Origin: Anaerolineales bacterium
Lineage (GTDB): Bacteria > Chloroflexota > Anaerolineae > Anaerolineales > UBA4823
DNA length: 21,564 bases
Assembly: GCA_016932955.1 (NCBI GenBank)
Contig: JAFGBV010000053.1
Location: 1-21,564 of the forward strand
Direction of reading: 5' to 3'
Both the position numbers and the translations under genes were made by a program. The notes beneath the pieces were generated by a model that saw nothing but the letters and a program-made list of their open reading frames with translations, searched no databases and had not been told where the DNA came from. Position 1 is the first letter of the stretch; every line of letters begins with the position of its first letter. This document shows positions 13,338 to 21,365 of this stretch, in pieces.

Positions 13338-14099
13338 TTACTGGGCAGCAATCTCTTCCAGTATACTGATCAGTGCATCCAGCCACATGCTGTTGATGGT
13401 ATTGTTCATCGTGCGGTTGGTCGCGCCTGAAGCCTGCGCGGTTTCCAGCTGTTCAGGGCTGAACCCCGTCACATCACCAGGCGGCATATCTCCGCCTCCT
13501 GCCATACCGCCACCTCCGGGCATCTCACCGCCTCCACGCATACCGCCACTAGATGGCGGTTCAAAACCTTCCGGTGGCTCTCCGCCCTCGCCAGGTCCTC
13601 CAGCCCATTCACCACTGGCGCGCAAGGCATCCATCGTGGCTTGCATTGCGGGTGTCATCTCTTCCCGGCTGCCAAATCCAGTGTCGATGCCCAGCTCTTC
13701 GGAGATCGCCATCATGGTTTGAGGAGTGAGTTCCATCTCCTCGATGGCGGCAATCTGTTCCTCACTCAGGGTGCCGCGAATCTGCACGTAGAGGGCGTCG
13801 ATCTCCGCCTGGGCAGCCGTGTCGCTATTGCCCAGGCTGCGCACTGCTTTCCATAAAGGAAGCAGGACAGCAGCTTGTTCGCTGGTGATCGGCGTGTCGC
13901 TGTCAGCCAGTTGCAGAGTGCCTAAAACCAACTGCATCGATTCGGGCAGCTCTCCCGCCGCGGTATCGGTGCCGGGGATGGGCGTGCCAGAGGTTTGCAC
14001 TGTAGTATCTGTTTCGCCAGTTGCGGCTGCACTGCTGCAGGCGGCAAGAAGCAGGCTGAGCAGGATGATCCATGTGATGAATGTAGTTCTCTTTCTCAT
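13338..14099 (-). CDS. Lipoprotein with LTxxQ-like motifs and a Met/Gly-rich tract
   Basis: A 253-residue lipoprotein with a clear lipobox 'LLLAAC' (lipidated Cys21). After a Thr-rich linker, a helical region (about 50-160) carries 'ITSEQ' (71-75), 'LSEEQ' (111-115) and 'LTPQT' (124-128), and 'FSPEQ' recurs at 213-217. These recall the LTxxQ motif of CpxP/Spy periplasmic proteins, though overall similarity is not established. Residues 185-208 form a Gly/Met-rich stretch with 'GGMRGGGEMPGGGGMAGGGD', which could be flexible or bind soft metals. It lies between the MacB-like permease (29 nt) and the response regulator (51 nt), a place that suggests a sensing or accessory role for exporter or kinase. 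The function is unknown. Confidence 0.78.
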   Translation of the reverse strand: MRKRTTFITWIILLSLLLAACSSAAATGETDTTVQTSGTPIPGTDTAAGELPESMQLVLGTLQLADSDTPITSEQAAVLLPLWKAVRSLGNSDTAAQAEIDALYVQIRGTLSEEQIAAIEEMELTPQTMMAISEELGIDTGFGSREEMTPAMQATMDALRASGEWAGGPGEGGEPPEGFEPPSSGGMRGGGEMPGGGGMAGGGDMPPGDVTGFSPEQLETAQASGATNRTMNNTINSMWLDALISILEEIAAQ

Positions 14100-14128
14100 G
14101 TGTTATGGTTCCTTATGCCTAAAGTAAT

Positions 14129-15361
14129 TTATTCGTGTCGCAGTGCTTCAATGGGGTCCAGTTGGGCAGCTTTATTTGCCGGGTAGAAGCCAAAGAAAAT
14201 ACCCACCGCAGCAGCCGAGCCAAAAGCCATCAGGATGGAATCGGGCACAACGACGGTGCGCAGGTCGCCCAGGCGTTCGAAGAGGTATGCGCCGCCCACC
14301 CCGGCAGCTACGCCCAGCAGTCCGCCCAACAGGCTGAGCATCAGCGCCTCAGTGAGGAATTGCCAGCGGATATCGCCCGGGCTGGCGCCAACTGCCTGGC
14401 GGATGCCGATCTCGCGTGTGCGCTCGGTGACGCTGACCAGCATGATGTTCATGATGCCGATGCCGCCTACTACCAGCGATACTGCTGCCACCCAGGCGAG
14501 AAGCTGGCGGAAGGTTGCAGTGGTTGATTCCTGTGTGGTGATCACATCATCCTGGGTTGTGATAGTGAAATCCAGCTCATCCAGATCCACCTCATGGCGC
14601 TTGGCGAGCAGGAGGGTTATCTGCAAGATCACTTCCTCCATATCGACGCCCTCTTCCAGTTCCACGTAAATCATGTTCACACTGTCGCCCATCATGCGGG
14701 CAAACATGGAGAAGGTGAATTTCTGGAACACGGTAGTGATGGGAGTGTAGAGGGTGCTGTCGAAATCGGTGTTCCCCACCATGCCGCGCTCAGCAAAGAC
14801 GCCGATGACGGTCATCTTCGTATCGCCAACGGTTATCACCTCTCCGATGGGATCTTCTGTGCCGAAGAGCTCTTCAGAGAGTGTGGAACCCAGCACAACT
14901 ACTTTGGATTTACGCTCGAGCTCTGCATCGGTGAAGAAGCGCCCGCTGGCGATCGTCATATCGCGCACGGAGGGAAAATCAGGAGTGGTGCCCTGGATGG
15001 TCACCCCTTCTACGGTGACCGTGCTGGCTTTGACGGTTTCGGATGAGCTCATCTCCACAACGACACCCTGGATGCCGTTCACCTTTTCGGCGATGGCCTC
15101 GGCATCATCGAAGACGAGTCCACCGCCCTGAGAGCTGCCCATCCCCATCGGAATGCGGCTGAATGCGCTGCGTACATAGATCAGGTTAGAGCCCAGGCTG
15201 GTGATCTGCTCTTTGATCGTGGCTTCGGTTCCCGCGCTGATAGCGATCATGATGATCACCGCCGCCACACCGATGATCACACCGAGCATGGTGAGCAGGG
15301 AGCGTAGCTTGTTGCGCGCCAGCCCCTGCCAGGCAATCTGCACGACTTTACTGGCTTTCAT
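14129..15361 (-). CDS. MacB/FtsX-like ABC transporter permease
   Basis: A 410-residue permease with MacB architecture. TM1 (about 20-43; 'LLTMLGVIIGVAAVIIMIAI') is followed by a large extracytoplasmic domain (about 45-280). Three C-terminal TM helices follow, in an FtsX domain with 'ERTREIGIRQAVGASPGDI', the hallmark coupling segment. Such permeases work with a separate or fused ATPase by mechanotransmission, moving peptides, lipoproteins or drugs. Here the ATPase is a separate protein. The ATG at 15361 has GGAGG with a 6-nt spacer and lies 14 nt inside the 3' end of the ATPase gene. The substrate is unknown. Confidence 0.93.
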   Translation of the reverse strand: MKASKVVQIAWQGLARNKLRSLLTMLGVIIGVAAVIIMIAISAGTEATIKEQITSLGSNLIYVRSAFSRIPMGMGSSQGGGLVFDDAEAIAEKVNGIQGVVVEMSSSETVKASTVTVEGVTIQGTTPDFPSVRDMTIASGRFFTDAELERKSKVVVLGSTLSEELFGTEDPIGEVITVGDTKMTVIGVFAERGMVGNTDFDSTLYTPITTVFQKFTFSMFARMMGDSVNMIYVELEEGVDMEEVILQITLLLAKRHEVDLDELDFTITTQDDVITTQESTTATFRQLLAWVAAVSLVVGGIGIMNIMLVSVTERTREIGIRQAVGASPGDIRWQFLTEALMLSLLGGLLGVAAGVGGAYLFERLGDLRTVVVPDSILMAFGSAAAVGIFFGFYPANKAAQLDPIEALRHE

Positions 15362-16097
15362 GGAGCGCCTCCTGGGTCACCGGGATGGCATGGCTGGCTC
15401 CGTTGAGATGGTCGCTCTCGATCTTGCCGTCGCGCAGGCGGATAACCCGTTGCGCATAGGCGGCGATGTCATCTTCGTGCGTGACCATGACGATGGTGCT
15501 CCCACGCTGGTGCAGATCTGCAAGCAAAGCCATGATCTCGCGCCCGGTGTGCGAGTCAAGGTTACCGGTGGGTTCATCAGCCAGGATGAGCAAGGGGTCG
15601 TTGATCAGCGCGCGGGCGATTGCCACGCGCTGCATCTGCCCACCGGACATCTCCTGCGGTTGGTGATGGGTGCGATCCGCCAGCCCAACCGCGGCGAGGG
15701 CTTGCAGGGCCTTCTCTTTGGCGCTCGTTTCGCCGTGGCTCCCGTTGCGATTGTAGAGCAACGGCAGCATTACGTTCTCCAGCGCTGTGGTGCGCGCCAG
15801 CAGATTGTAGGATTGGAAGACAAAGCCCAGGCGTTTATTGCGGATCACTGCCAGTTGAGACTTGCTCAGGTTGCTCACATCCTCCCCTGCCAGAAAATAC
15901 TTTCCGCTGGTGGGGTGGTCCAGGCATCCCAGGATGTTCATCAGCGTGCTCTTACCAGAACCGGATGCGCCCATGATGGCGACGAATTCGTTTTCCGCGA
16001 TATGCAGGGTAATACCGTCCAGCGCTTGCACTTGCACATCGCCCATGCCATAGACCTTCACCAATTCTTCGGTCTGGATGATGGCTGGTTTATCCAT
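15348..16097 (-). CDS. ABC transporter ATPase (MacB/LolD-like)
   Basis: A 249-residue nucleotide-binding protein with Walker A 'GASGSGKST' (43-51), Q-loop 'FVFQSYNLL', signature '[15 protein letters not shown]' (starting at 150), Walker B with D-loop '[14 protein letters not shown]', and an H-loop His in 'VTHEDD'. The pattern is that of the MacB/LolD/FtsE group that powers FtsX-type permeases. The signature begins with Met in place of the commoner Leu, which is tolerated. The ATG follows a GTGAGG ribosome site; the gene starts 7 nt after the adaptor stop and overlaps the permease gene, so the three exporter components are made together. Confidence 0.96.
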   Translation of the reverse strand: MDKPAIIQTEELVKVYGMGDVQVQALDGITLHIAENEFVAIMGASGSGKSTLMNILGCLDHPTSGKYFLAGEDVSNLSKSQLAVIRNKRLGFVFQSYNLLARTTALENVMLPLLYNRNGSHGETSAKEKALQALAAVGLADRTHHQPQEMSGGQMQRVAIARALINDPLLILADEPTGNLDSHTGREIMALLADLHQRGSTIVMVTHEDDIAAYAQRVIRLRDGKIESDHLNGASHAIPVTQEALHESQ

Positions 16098-16104
16098 GTT
16101 TGCC

Positions 16105-17547
16105 TCACTCCGTCTCGACGATGCCGGTTGTCACGACCTCACCCGCTTCGAGCCCGCTGGTGATTTCCACATAAGTGAGATCGTTAATTCCGATGGTGAC
16201 CACACGCAGCACGGGCTGGTCATTTTCCACAACGAAGACAGCATAGCTGCCATCGCCGAGGTCGCGCAGCGCTTCCACCGGAACCAGCACGGCATTGGTT
16301 GCGCTGCCTGCAATGACATCCACCGTAGCGCTCATCCCCAGCGGCAGGCGTTGCGGCTGGTCGATGGTGAGCGGGTCCAATTGCACGTATAGTGTGACAA
16401 GGCTGCCTCCCTGGGTGCTGGAGAGGCTGGGATTCACCTGTACCACCTTGCCGGTGAAGAGATCGTCCGGGTAGGCATCGAAGACTACTTCTGCATCGTA
16501 GCCGACGATGGCTTTATCAAAGTCAGTTTCATCCAGGTAAACCTGCAGCATCGGCTCGGAGAGGTTGGCGATGGTGACGATGGCTGCAGTGCCCACGTCC
16601 TCGCCGACGGTTGCATTGATCTCCAGCACCGTGCCGCTGATCGGGGCAACCAGCTCCAGCACTGGCTGGGTTTCCTGCGCTTCGGCCAATTTCGCTTGCG
16701 CACTGGATAACTGTGCTTCCGCGACAGCCACATCGATCGGATCGGGGTAATTCTGCCAGCTTTCCACCTCCGCCTGGGCAGCCAGCAGTTCGACCTGTGC
16801 CAGGTTTACCTGGGCATCACCCTCGGCTTTCTCTTCTTCGCTGTAGGGATTCTTGCACCAGTTCACGTTGATCAGGGCAGCCTGCACTGCTTCCTCGGCT
16901 GCTTCTAGCTGCGCCTTGGCTTGCAGCTTGTCGGGATCTGTGCCCGGGCGCGAGGCATAATCGCGCTCATAGCGCTCAGCCAGTTGGTTGTAGAAGTCCA
17001 GGGCATCGTAGTATGTTGCTTCATAATCGTCCAGCGTGCTGTCCAGGCAGCGCTGGTAGTTCATCAACTCGCGGTCACTGGTGGCTTCTTCGAGAGCTGT
17101 CTGGGCTTCGATCACTGCCAGTTGCGCCTGCGCCAGCGAGAGGGAAACATCTGCATTCACCAGGTCATCCAGGGCTTGCTGTGCCAGGAGCACGTTCAGC
17201 TCGGCATCGGCAATCGCTGTGGCGATGTCTTCCTCGCTGTTGTTCGTCTGCAGACGGGCGAGCACTTCCCCGGCTTCTACCTCATCCCCCACTGTCACCA
17301 GCAGCTCGGTCAAGGTGCCGGATTCGTCAAAGCCAACTCCCATCTCTGTCGAAGCGACCACCGTGCCCGCCCCGCTGGCGTAGATCGCCAGGTCGCCCTG
17401 GCGTGCAACGGCAGTCTGGAGCGGTGTCTCCGTGACGGCTGCCTGCACGGGTTGGGCAAAATAGTTAAAGTAGGCATACGCCCCGCCGCCGGCTGCCAGC
17501 AGCAGGATGAGGATGATCCAGAAGGTTCTTTTTTTGTTTTTGTTCAT
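16105..17547 (-). CDS. HlyD/MacA-like membrane-fusion (adaptor) protein
   Basis: A 480-residue adaptor. An N-terminal membrane anchor (about 8-28) follows a basic stretch. Next come a split biotinyl-lipoyl domain ('SGTLTELLVTVGDEVEAGEV', about 76-95, and 'LVAPISGTVLEINATVGEDV', about 300-320), a long Ala/Gln/Glu-rich coiled-coil hairpin between them (about 105-290), and C-terminal beta-barrel and membrane-proximal domains. It should couple the MacB-like ABC complex to export across the envelope. The hairpin holds two cysteines ('YQRCLDS' and 'NVNWCKNP'), one on each helix. No TolC-like gene is nearby, which fits a monoderm host. First gene of the six-gene operon; AGGGAG lies 8 nt before the ATG. 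Confidence 0.93.
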   Translation of the reverse strand: MNKNKKRTFWIILILLLAAGGGAYAYFNYFAQPVQAAVTETPLQTAVARQGDLAIYASGAGTVVASTEMGVGFDESGTLTELLVTVGDEVEAGEVLARLQTNNSEEDIATAIADAELNVLLAQQALDDLVNADVSLSLAQAQLAVIEAQTALEEATSDRELMNYQRCLDSTLDDYEATYYDALDFYNQLAERYERDYASRPGTDPDKLQAKAQLEAAEEAVQAALINVNWCKNPYSEEEKAEGDAQVNLAQVELLAAQAEVESWQNYPDPIDVAVAEAQLSSAQAKLAEAQETQPVLELVAPISGTVLEINATVGEDVGTAAIVTIANLSEPMLQVYLDETDFDKAIVGYDAEVVFDAYPDDLFTGKVVQVNPSLSSTQGGSLVTLYVQLDPLTIDQPQRLPLGMSATVDVIAGSATNAVLVPVEALRDLGDGSYAVFVVENDQPVLRVVTIGINDLTYVEITSGLEAGEVVTTGIVETE

Positions 17548-17661
17548 AGCTTTGTCTCCCTATTGCCGTAAAGTAAGCAACATTCGCGGTCAATGATTTC
17601 AGGCTTATTGTATGAAACAAATCTGCAGAACTTGTGCAGGGGGTGTGAGGTTAATAATAAA

Positions 17662-17693
17662 GATTTAGGTGCAGGTTTTCCTGCACCTAAATC
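17662..17693 (-). terminator. Intrinsic terminator of the PAS-GGDEF gene
   Basis: GATTTAGGTGCAGG (17662-17675) and CCTGCACCTAAATC (17680-17693) form a perfect 14-bp stem with a 4-nt loop. On the - strand the stem is followed by TTTATTATTAA, a U-rich tail. It lies about 105 nt after the stop of the PAS-GGDEF gene and separates it from the exporter operon that begins at 17547. Confidence 0.85.
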
Positions 17694-17797
17694 AACCTAC
17701 GAACATTCCCCCGTAGAGAACGCCAGGCTGCTGACCAGGATGGCAGCAAAGCCCAGCATCAAGAAAGTATCGACAACAAATTAGAGGTGCGCCTAGG

Positions 17798-19222
17798 CTA
17801 AGAAGGGTGTGAAGTGCGGCGCTGCGCCGCCTTATCGGTGTACATGGCATCGTCCGCCAGGCTAATCATCTTTTCGAGCGATTGGCCAGCCTGGCAGGTC
17901 GCCGCGCCAATGGCGAGACCCAGTTGGGGATCACGGTAGTACTGGTTGTTCAGATCTACCAGAAGGCGCAGGCGCTCAACTGCTTCGTCAGCGTGCTGTG
18001 TATCCACACCCGGCATGAGAATAGCAAATTCGTCGCCGCCGATGCGCGCCACCACGCATTCCTCGTCGAAGTTTGTCTTAAGCACCTCGGCCGCGCGGCG
18101 GATCAGATTATCTCCGGCCTGGTGACCGCGCGTATCATTGGTGACCTTCAGATCGTTGAGATCGGCGATGATCACACTCAGGGTCTTGGGGCGTTCCTTC
18201 TCAAGCTGGGTAAGCGTCTCCTGGAAGTAGGCGCGGTTGTAAAGCCCGGTCATCACATCATGGGTGCCCAGGTAGCGCAGATACTGCTCGGCTTTTTTGC
18301 GCACTGTGATATCCTGGATTGCCACCAGCACCCAGGCGAAATCCTCCTCGTGTCCTGGCATCACCCGGAAGTTGAGCTGGATGTACAGCGCCTCCCCGCT
18401 GAGCGTGTAGTTGATCCCTTCGCGCTCGTAAACCAGGTGCCCGTTCCACAGATCCACCAGCTCCCGCGCAAAGTGTTTGGTCATCTCATCGCGAAAAATC
18501 TGGTCCAGGTTTGCCAGCAAATATTCCTGGGAGTCGGCACCAAAGAGCTCTAGGGTTCTCTGGTTGACCGAGAGCACCTTGATCAGGCGCATGCAGTCAG
18601 TCACCACCTGCGGGTTATTGTGGAGGTGTTCTTCCAGGTCATGCACGCCTTGGCGGCGCAGATCGTCAAAATAAGCTTTGACCGCGCTGTAATCCTCCTC
18701 CCACAGCGAGATCGGCGAGGCTTCGAAGAGATTCTGCAGGCGGCGCTCCGCCCGCACGCGGGCGGTGATATTCTCGATCGTCACCAGCACATGCTCCCAG
18801 GTCTGCTCGGAGCCGGGCAGGATGCGCCAATGGAGCAAGATATCAAGTGGCTCGCCGCGGAGCGTGTAATTGATCCCGTCGCCGCTCCAGCTTAGCTCTC
18901 CGTTCCACAGCGCCAGCAGTTCGCTGCGCATGTGATGGCGCATGCCATCGCCAAAGACCTGATCCAGCCTGGCAAGGAAAGTTTCCTGCGAGGGGGCGCC
19001 GAACATGACCAGCGTCTGCTGATTGACCTCCCGTACCACAATCCGGCGCATGCAAGCATCCACAAAATCCGGATGATCCGCCAGGTAAGCTTCGAGAGAT
19101 TGCACTCCCCTGGCGCGCAGCTCTTCGAACAGGCGCAGGATTCCGCTGTAATCTTCTTCCCAGAGGGAAATTGGAGCATATTCGAACAAGGTGTGATAGT
19201 ACTCCTTCGGGTTAGGTTCCAT
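17798..19222 (-). CDS. Tandem-PAS GGDEF diguanylate cyclase
   Basis: A 474-residue soluble protein. Two homologous PAS-type sensor units, each about 153 residues (13-165 and 166-318), begin 'FE(Y/A)(A/S)PISLWEEDYS' and share 'GINYTL(R/S)GE' and 'NIT/DIT' ends, so they arose by internal duplication. The C-terminal GGDEF domain (about 318-465) has 'DVMTGLYNRAYF', 'DLNDLKVTNDTRGHQAGD' and an intact 'GGDEF' (395-399), so cyclic di-GMP synthesis is expected. The I-site position reads 'DEEC', so product inhibition is probably absent. ATG chosen because GGGAGG lies 7 nt upstream; an in-frame TTG at 19228 is too close to that site. It appears monocistronic with its own terminator. Confidence 0.92.
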   Translation of the reverse strand: MEPNPKEYYHTLFEYAPISLWEEDYSGILRLFEELRARGVQSLEAYLADHPDFVDACMRRIVVREVNQQTLVMFGAPSQETFLARLDQVFGDGMRHHMRSELLALWNGELSWSGDGINYTLRGEPLDILLHWRILPGSEQTWEHVLVTIENITARVRAERRLQNLFEASPISLWEEDYSAVKAYFDDLRRQGVHDLEEHLHNNPQVVTDCMRLIKVLSVNQRTLELFGADSQEYLLANLDQIFRDEMTKHFARELVDLWNGHLVYEREGINYTLSGEALYIQLNFRVMPGHEEDFAWVLVAIQDITVRKKAEQYLRYLGTHDVMTGLYNRAYFQETLTQLEKERPKTLSVIIADLNDLKVTNDTRGHQAGDNLIRRAAEVLKTNFDEECVVARIGGDEFAILMPGVDTQHADEAVERLRLLVDLNNQYYRDPQLGLAIGAATCQAGQSLEKMISLADDAMYTDKAAQRRTSHPS

Positions 19223-19300
19223 GGGCAACCTCCCTTGCTGCGCACACGTGAGACGGGCGTTGCATCAGCGGGTACTGGCGCCTGTTGCTGCACCCCGCTA

Positions 19301-20965
19301 TCATTTGATCGTCAGCGGCAGCATGGTGTAGTAATAAGTCGCCACGGGCAAGAAGCGCGCCAGGGCGATGTGAGAATTGCTTTCCCCGGCGATGATGATT
19401 GCGCCGTCGGGTTGCAGCGTCACCGCCCGCCCCAGGTCTTCCCAGCCCAGGTCAAGGATCGCCCAACCGCTGGTGCCCTCCCTGGTGTACAGGCTGCCGT
19501 CTTTATTATAGATCGCCAGGGCAAAATCGTAGTCGCTATCCGAGCTATCCCGCTGGTAGCCGGCAGCCACGATGCGCCCATCGGGCAGCAGCGCCACGCC
19601 GCGGGCGAGGGCATCGTCACCGCCGAAATAGGTCACCACCTCGCCGTCGCTGCCAAAATCCGGGTCGCGGCTGCCATCGCTGAGCAGCCGCAGCAGGGCA
19701 AATTGGCGCGTCCCGCCCGCCACCACGATCTTGCCATCCTTCTGGATTACAACGCCGTATCCTGCCAACCCAAATTCTGTTGTCACCATCCCTCCGCTGC
19801 CGAAGGTGGTGTCCAGGCTGCCATTGGCGTTGTAGCGCGCCACGGCTGTATAGCCCGCGCTGCGCCCGGCGAGCACGATCTTGCCATCCTCCTGGATCGC
19901 CAGCGAGAGCGCCTGGTCGTTCCAGGTTGCTTCAGGGAACTCGGTGGTTGCCTTGCCACCCGCGCCGAAGCTGGCATCCAGGCTGCCATCGGTGTTGTAA
20001 CGCGCCAGCGCAAACTGGCCCAGCCCGGGGGTGCGCGCTTGCTCGTACGTGTACCCTGCAACAACGATCTTGCCATCCTCCTGCAAGGCGATGGCATGAG
20101 CTCCGCCGAAGTCGCTGAAGGTGGTGATCACAATGCCCGCGCTCCCGAAAGTGGCATCCGGGCTGCCGTCGCTGTTATACCGTGCCAGGGCAAAAGCCAG
20201 ATAATCATAAATCCCCGCCACGATGATCTTGCCATCTGCCTGCACAACGACGCTTTTCCCATCGCCAAAGCCGTCTGTGAAGGATGTGATCACCACACCG
20301 CCGCTGCCGAAACTGCTGTCCGGGCTGCCATCATCCAGGAAACGCAGCAGGGCAAAATCCTCATCCTGGTAGCCCGCGGCCAGTATCTTGCCATCTGGCT
20401 GCAGGGCAACAGCATAAGCGACTGAAAATTGCCCGCTCAGCGTGGGGAAGACGATCCCATCCTGGTCAAAATCTGGGTCGGGCTCCGTCACCGGGATAAG
20501 TGGGGAGGGGAGCGTGGGGGTGACCACCTGACCGCTGATGGTGAAATGGGCGCGCAAGAGCTCCGTCTCTTCATCAACGTTGCTCGTGTCCGTCGTCTCG
20601 TACACCACTGCGGTGTAGGTGCCGTTGGCGCGCCCTTGCCCCGCGATGTAGAAGTAGAATTCGCGCCAGATCAACTGCCCGTCATCCCCCACAGACTCGG
20701 AATACATGGAGCCACAGCCGCCTGTTTCGCAGTAATCTACCCCCACGCTGGTCGGGCTGAGCCACTCCACCCGCGTGGGGTTGATCGTATCTGCTCCCGC
20801 GTAGATCCGCAGCGTGGCAAAGCCGTCGCCTTGTTCGTAATCGGCATCGGGTATCAATACATAGGCATAATCCACCGCCGCCAGGATCGGCAGGTTGATC
20901 AGCATGGCCGCCAGCAGTGCCAGGCAGGCAACCAGGGCGAATTGGAGGGTGCGGTGTTGGTGCAT
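19301..20965 (-). CDS. Secreted delta-60 repeat beta-propeller protein
   Basis: A 554-residue exported protein. A signal peptide or anchor spans about residues 6-30, followed by a beta-rich domain (about 31-150) with 'CETGGCGS'. Then come about seven delta-60 repeats (roughly 160-540), each with 'ALQ(P/E)DGKI(V/L)(V/A)AG', 'FALARYN' and '(L/P)D(A/T)(S/T)FG', the last repeat being degenerate. Seven such units suggest a closed seven-bladed propeller. The protein ends in 'TMLPLTIK', a version of the LP motif found in three other exported proteins here. The ATG at 20965 has GAGG with a 6-nt spacer; an in-frame start at 21019 would add a polar stretch before the signal peptide. No enzyme motif seen; likely a cell-surface or secreted binding protein. 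Confidence 0.88.
   Translation of the reverse strand: MHQHRTLQFALVACLALLAAMLINLPILAAVDYAYVLIPDADYEQGDGFATLRIYAGADTINPTRVEWLSPTSVGVDYCETGGCGSMYSESVGDDGQLIWREFYFYIAGQGRANGTYTAVVYETTDTSNVDEETELLRAHFTISGQVVTPTLPSPLIPVTEPDPDFDQDGIVFPTLSGQFSVAYAVALQPDGKILAAGYQDEDFALLRFLDDGSPDSSFGSGGVVITSFTDGFGDGKSVVVQADGKIIVAGIYDYLAFALARYNSDGSPDATFGSAGIVITTFSDFGGAHAIALQEDGKIVVAGYTYEQARTPGLGQFALARYNTDGSLDASFGAGGKATTEFPEATWNDQALSLAIQEDGKIVLAGRSAGYTAVARYNANGSLDTTFGSGGMVTTEFGLAGYGVVIQKDGKIVVAGGTRQFALLRLLSDGSRDPDFGSDGEVVTYFGGDDALARGVALLPDGRIVAAGYQRDSSDSDYDFALAIYNKDGSLYTREGTSGWAILDLGWEDLGRAVTLQPDGAIIIAGESNSHIALARFLPVATYYYTMLPLTIK
19380..20445 (-). repeat. Degenerate DNA-level tandem repeats encoding the propeller blades
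   Basis: The + strand string CTTGCCATC with similar flanks recurs near 19730, 19880, 20066, 20226 and 20386, with weaker copies near 19395 and 19572. The period is about 150-190 bp and corresponds to one delta-60 blade. The near-identical cores suggest fairly recent duplication or gene conversion between blades. Confidence 0.7.
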
Positions 20966-21007
20966 GGAGTACCTCAAAGGATCAAAAGGAGGTTGTTGGC
21001 GAAGCAA

Positions 21008-21013
21008 ATTATA
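21008..21013 (-). promoter_or_regulatory. Possible -10 box for the delta-60 gene
   Basis: Read on the - strand this is TATAAT, 43 nt before the ATG at 20965. No convincing -35 box lies 16-18 nt upstream, so it is only a candidate. The gene might instead be read through from the small gene ending at 21081. Confidence 0.3.
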
Positions 21014-21080
21014 TATCAACTCCGGGGGCGATGCATCTCTATATTATGTGAAATAAGTGTGGCATTCACCGCATCATCCC

Positions 21081-21353
21081 TCATGGCACCTCCTTGAGCG
21101 TGCAGGGCAGGTAGGTGCAGCAGCAGCCGCTGCCGCGCATCTGTGGTGTAAGTGGCTGCAGGCGGTAATCTCCACCCTGCGCCTCCCCATTTGCCTGCCA
21201 TTGCCGATATCGTATTTGTGGATCGGAGAGGATATAACCGGGAGAGGTTTGGGTGACCGGGGCTTGCGCGGATGCGCTTTCCCAGGCCAGCCAGCCGCTG
21301 AGCAGGATCAGCGTCAGCGCCCCCAGCACGATTAACTTCAAGCGAGTGTTCAT
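21081..21353 (-). CDS. Small secreted Cys-rich protein with LP motif
   Basis: A 90-residue protein with a strong signal peptide (about 1-30; basic start, core 'LIVLGALTLILLSGWLAW', end 'ESASAQA'). The mature part is only about 60 residues and includes 'GGDYRLQPLTPQM', the cluster 'GCCC' (Cys77-79) and then 'TYLPCTLK' (80-87). No family is recognised. The ATG has GGAGG 5 nt upstream and begins only 12 nt after the stop of the preceding partial gene, so the two are probably co-transcribed. The cysteines could form disulfides outside the cell or hold a metal; the ending resembles the LP motif of the neighbouring delta-60 protein. Confidence 0.7.
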   Translation of the reverse strand: MNTRLKLIVLGALTLILLSGWLAWESASAQAPVTQTSPGYILSDPQIRYRQWQANGEAQGGDYRLQPLTPQMRGSGCCCTYLPCTLKEVP

Positions 21354-21365
21354 CGTTGCCTCCGC

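Noticed and set aside
13470..13560. Repeated CATACCGCCACC-like strings as a CRISPR or iteron array
   Set aside because: They are codons of the Gly/Met-rich lipoprotein tract, with no spacers or regular period.
15201..16163. 320-codon open frame on the + strand
   Set aside because: Fully antisense to the ABC ATPase and permease start, whose motifs are unmistakable on the - strand.
17588..17640. Promoter of the exporter operon on the - strand
   Set aside because: A TACAAT-like -10 is present, but no -35 box at proper spacing could be found, so no site is claimed.
17593..17784. 63-codon open frame on the + strand in the spacer
   Set aside because: Runs through the perfect terminator stem and has no ribosome site or domain.
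18932..20425. 497-codon open frame on the + strand
   Set aside because: It lies opposite the PAS-GGDEF and delta-60 genes, has no family features, and is explained by low stop density in the GC-rich repeats.
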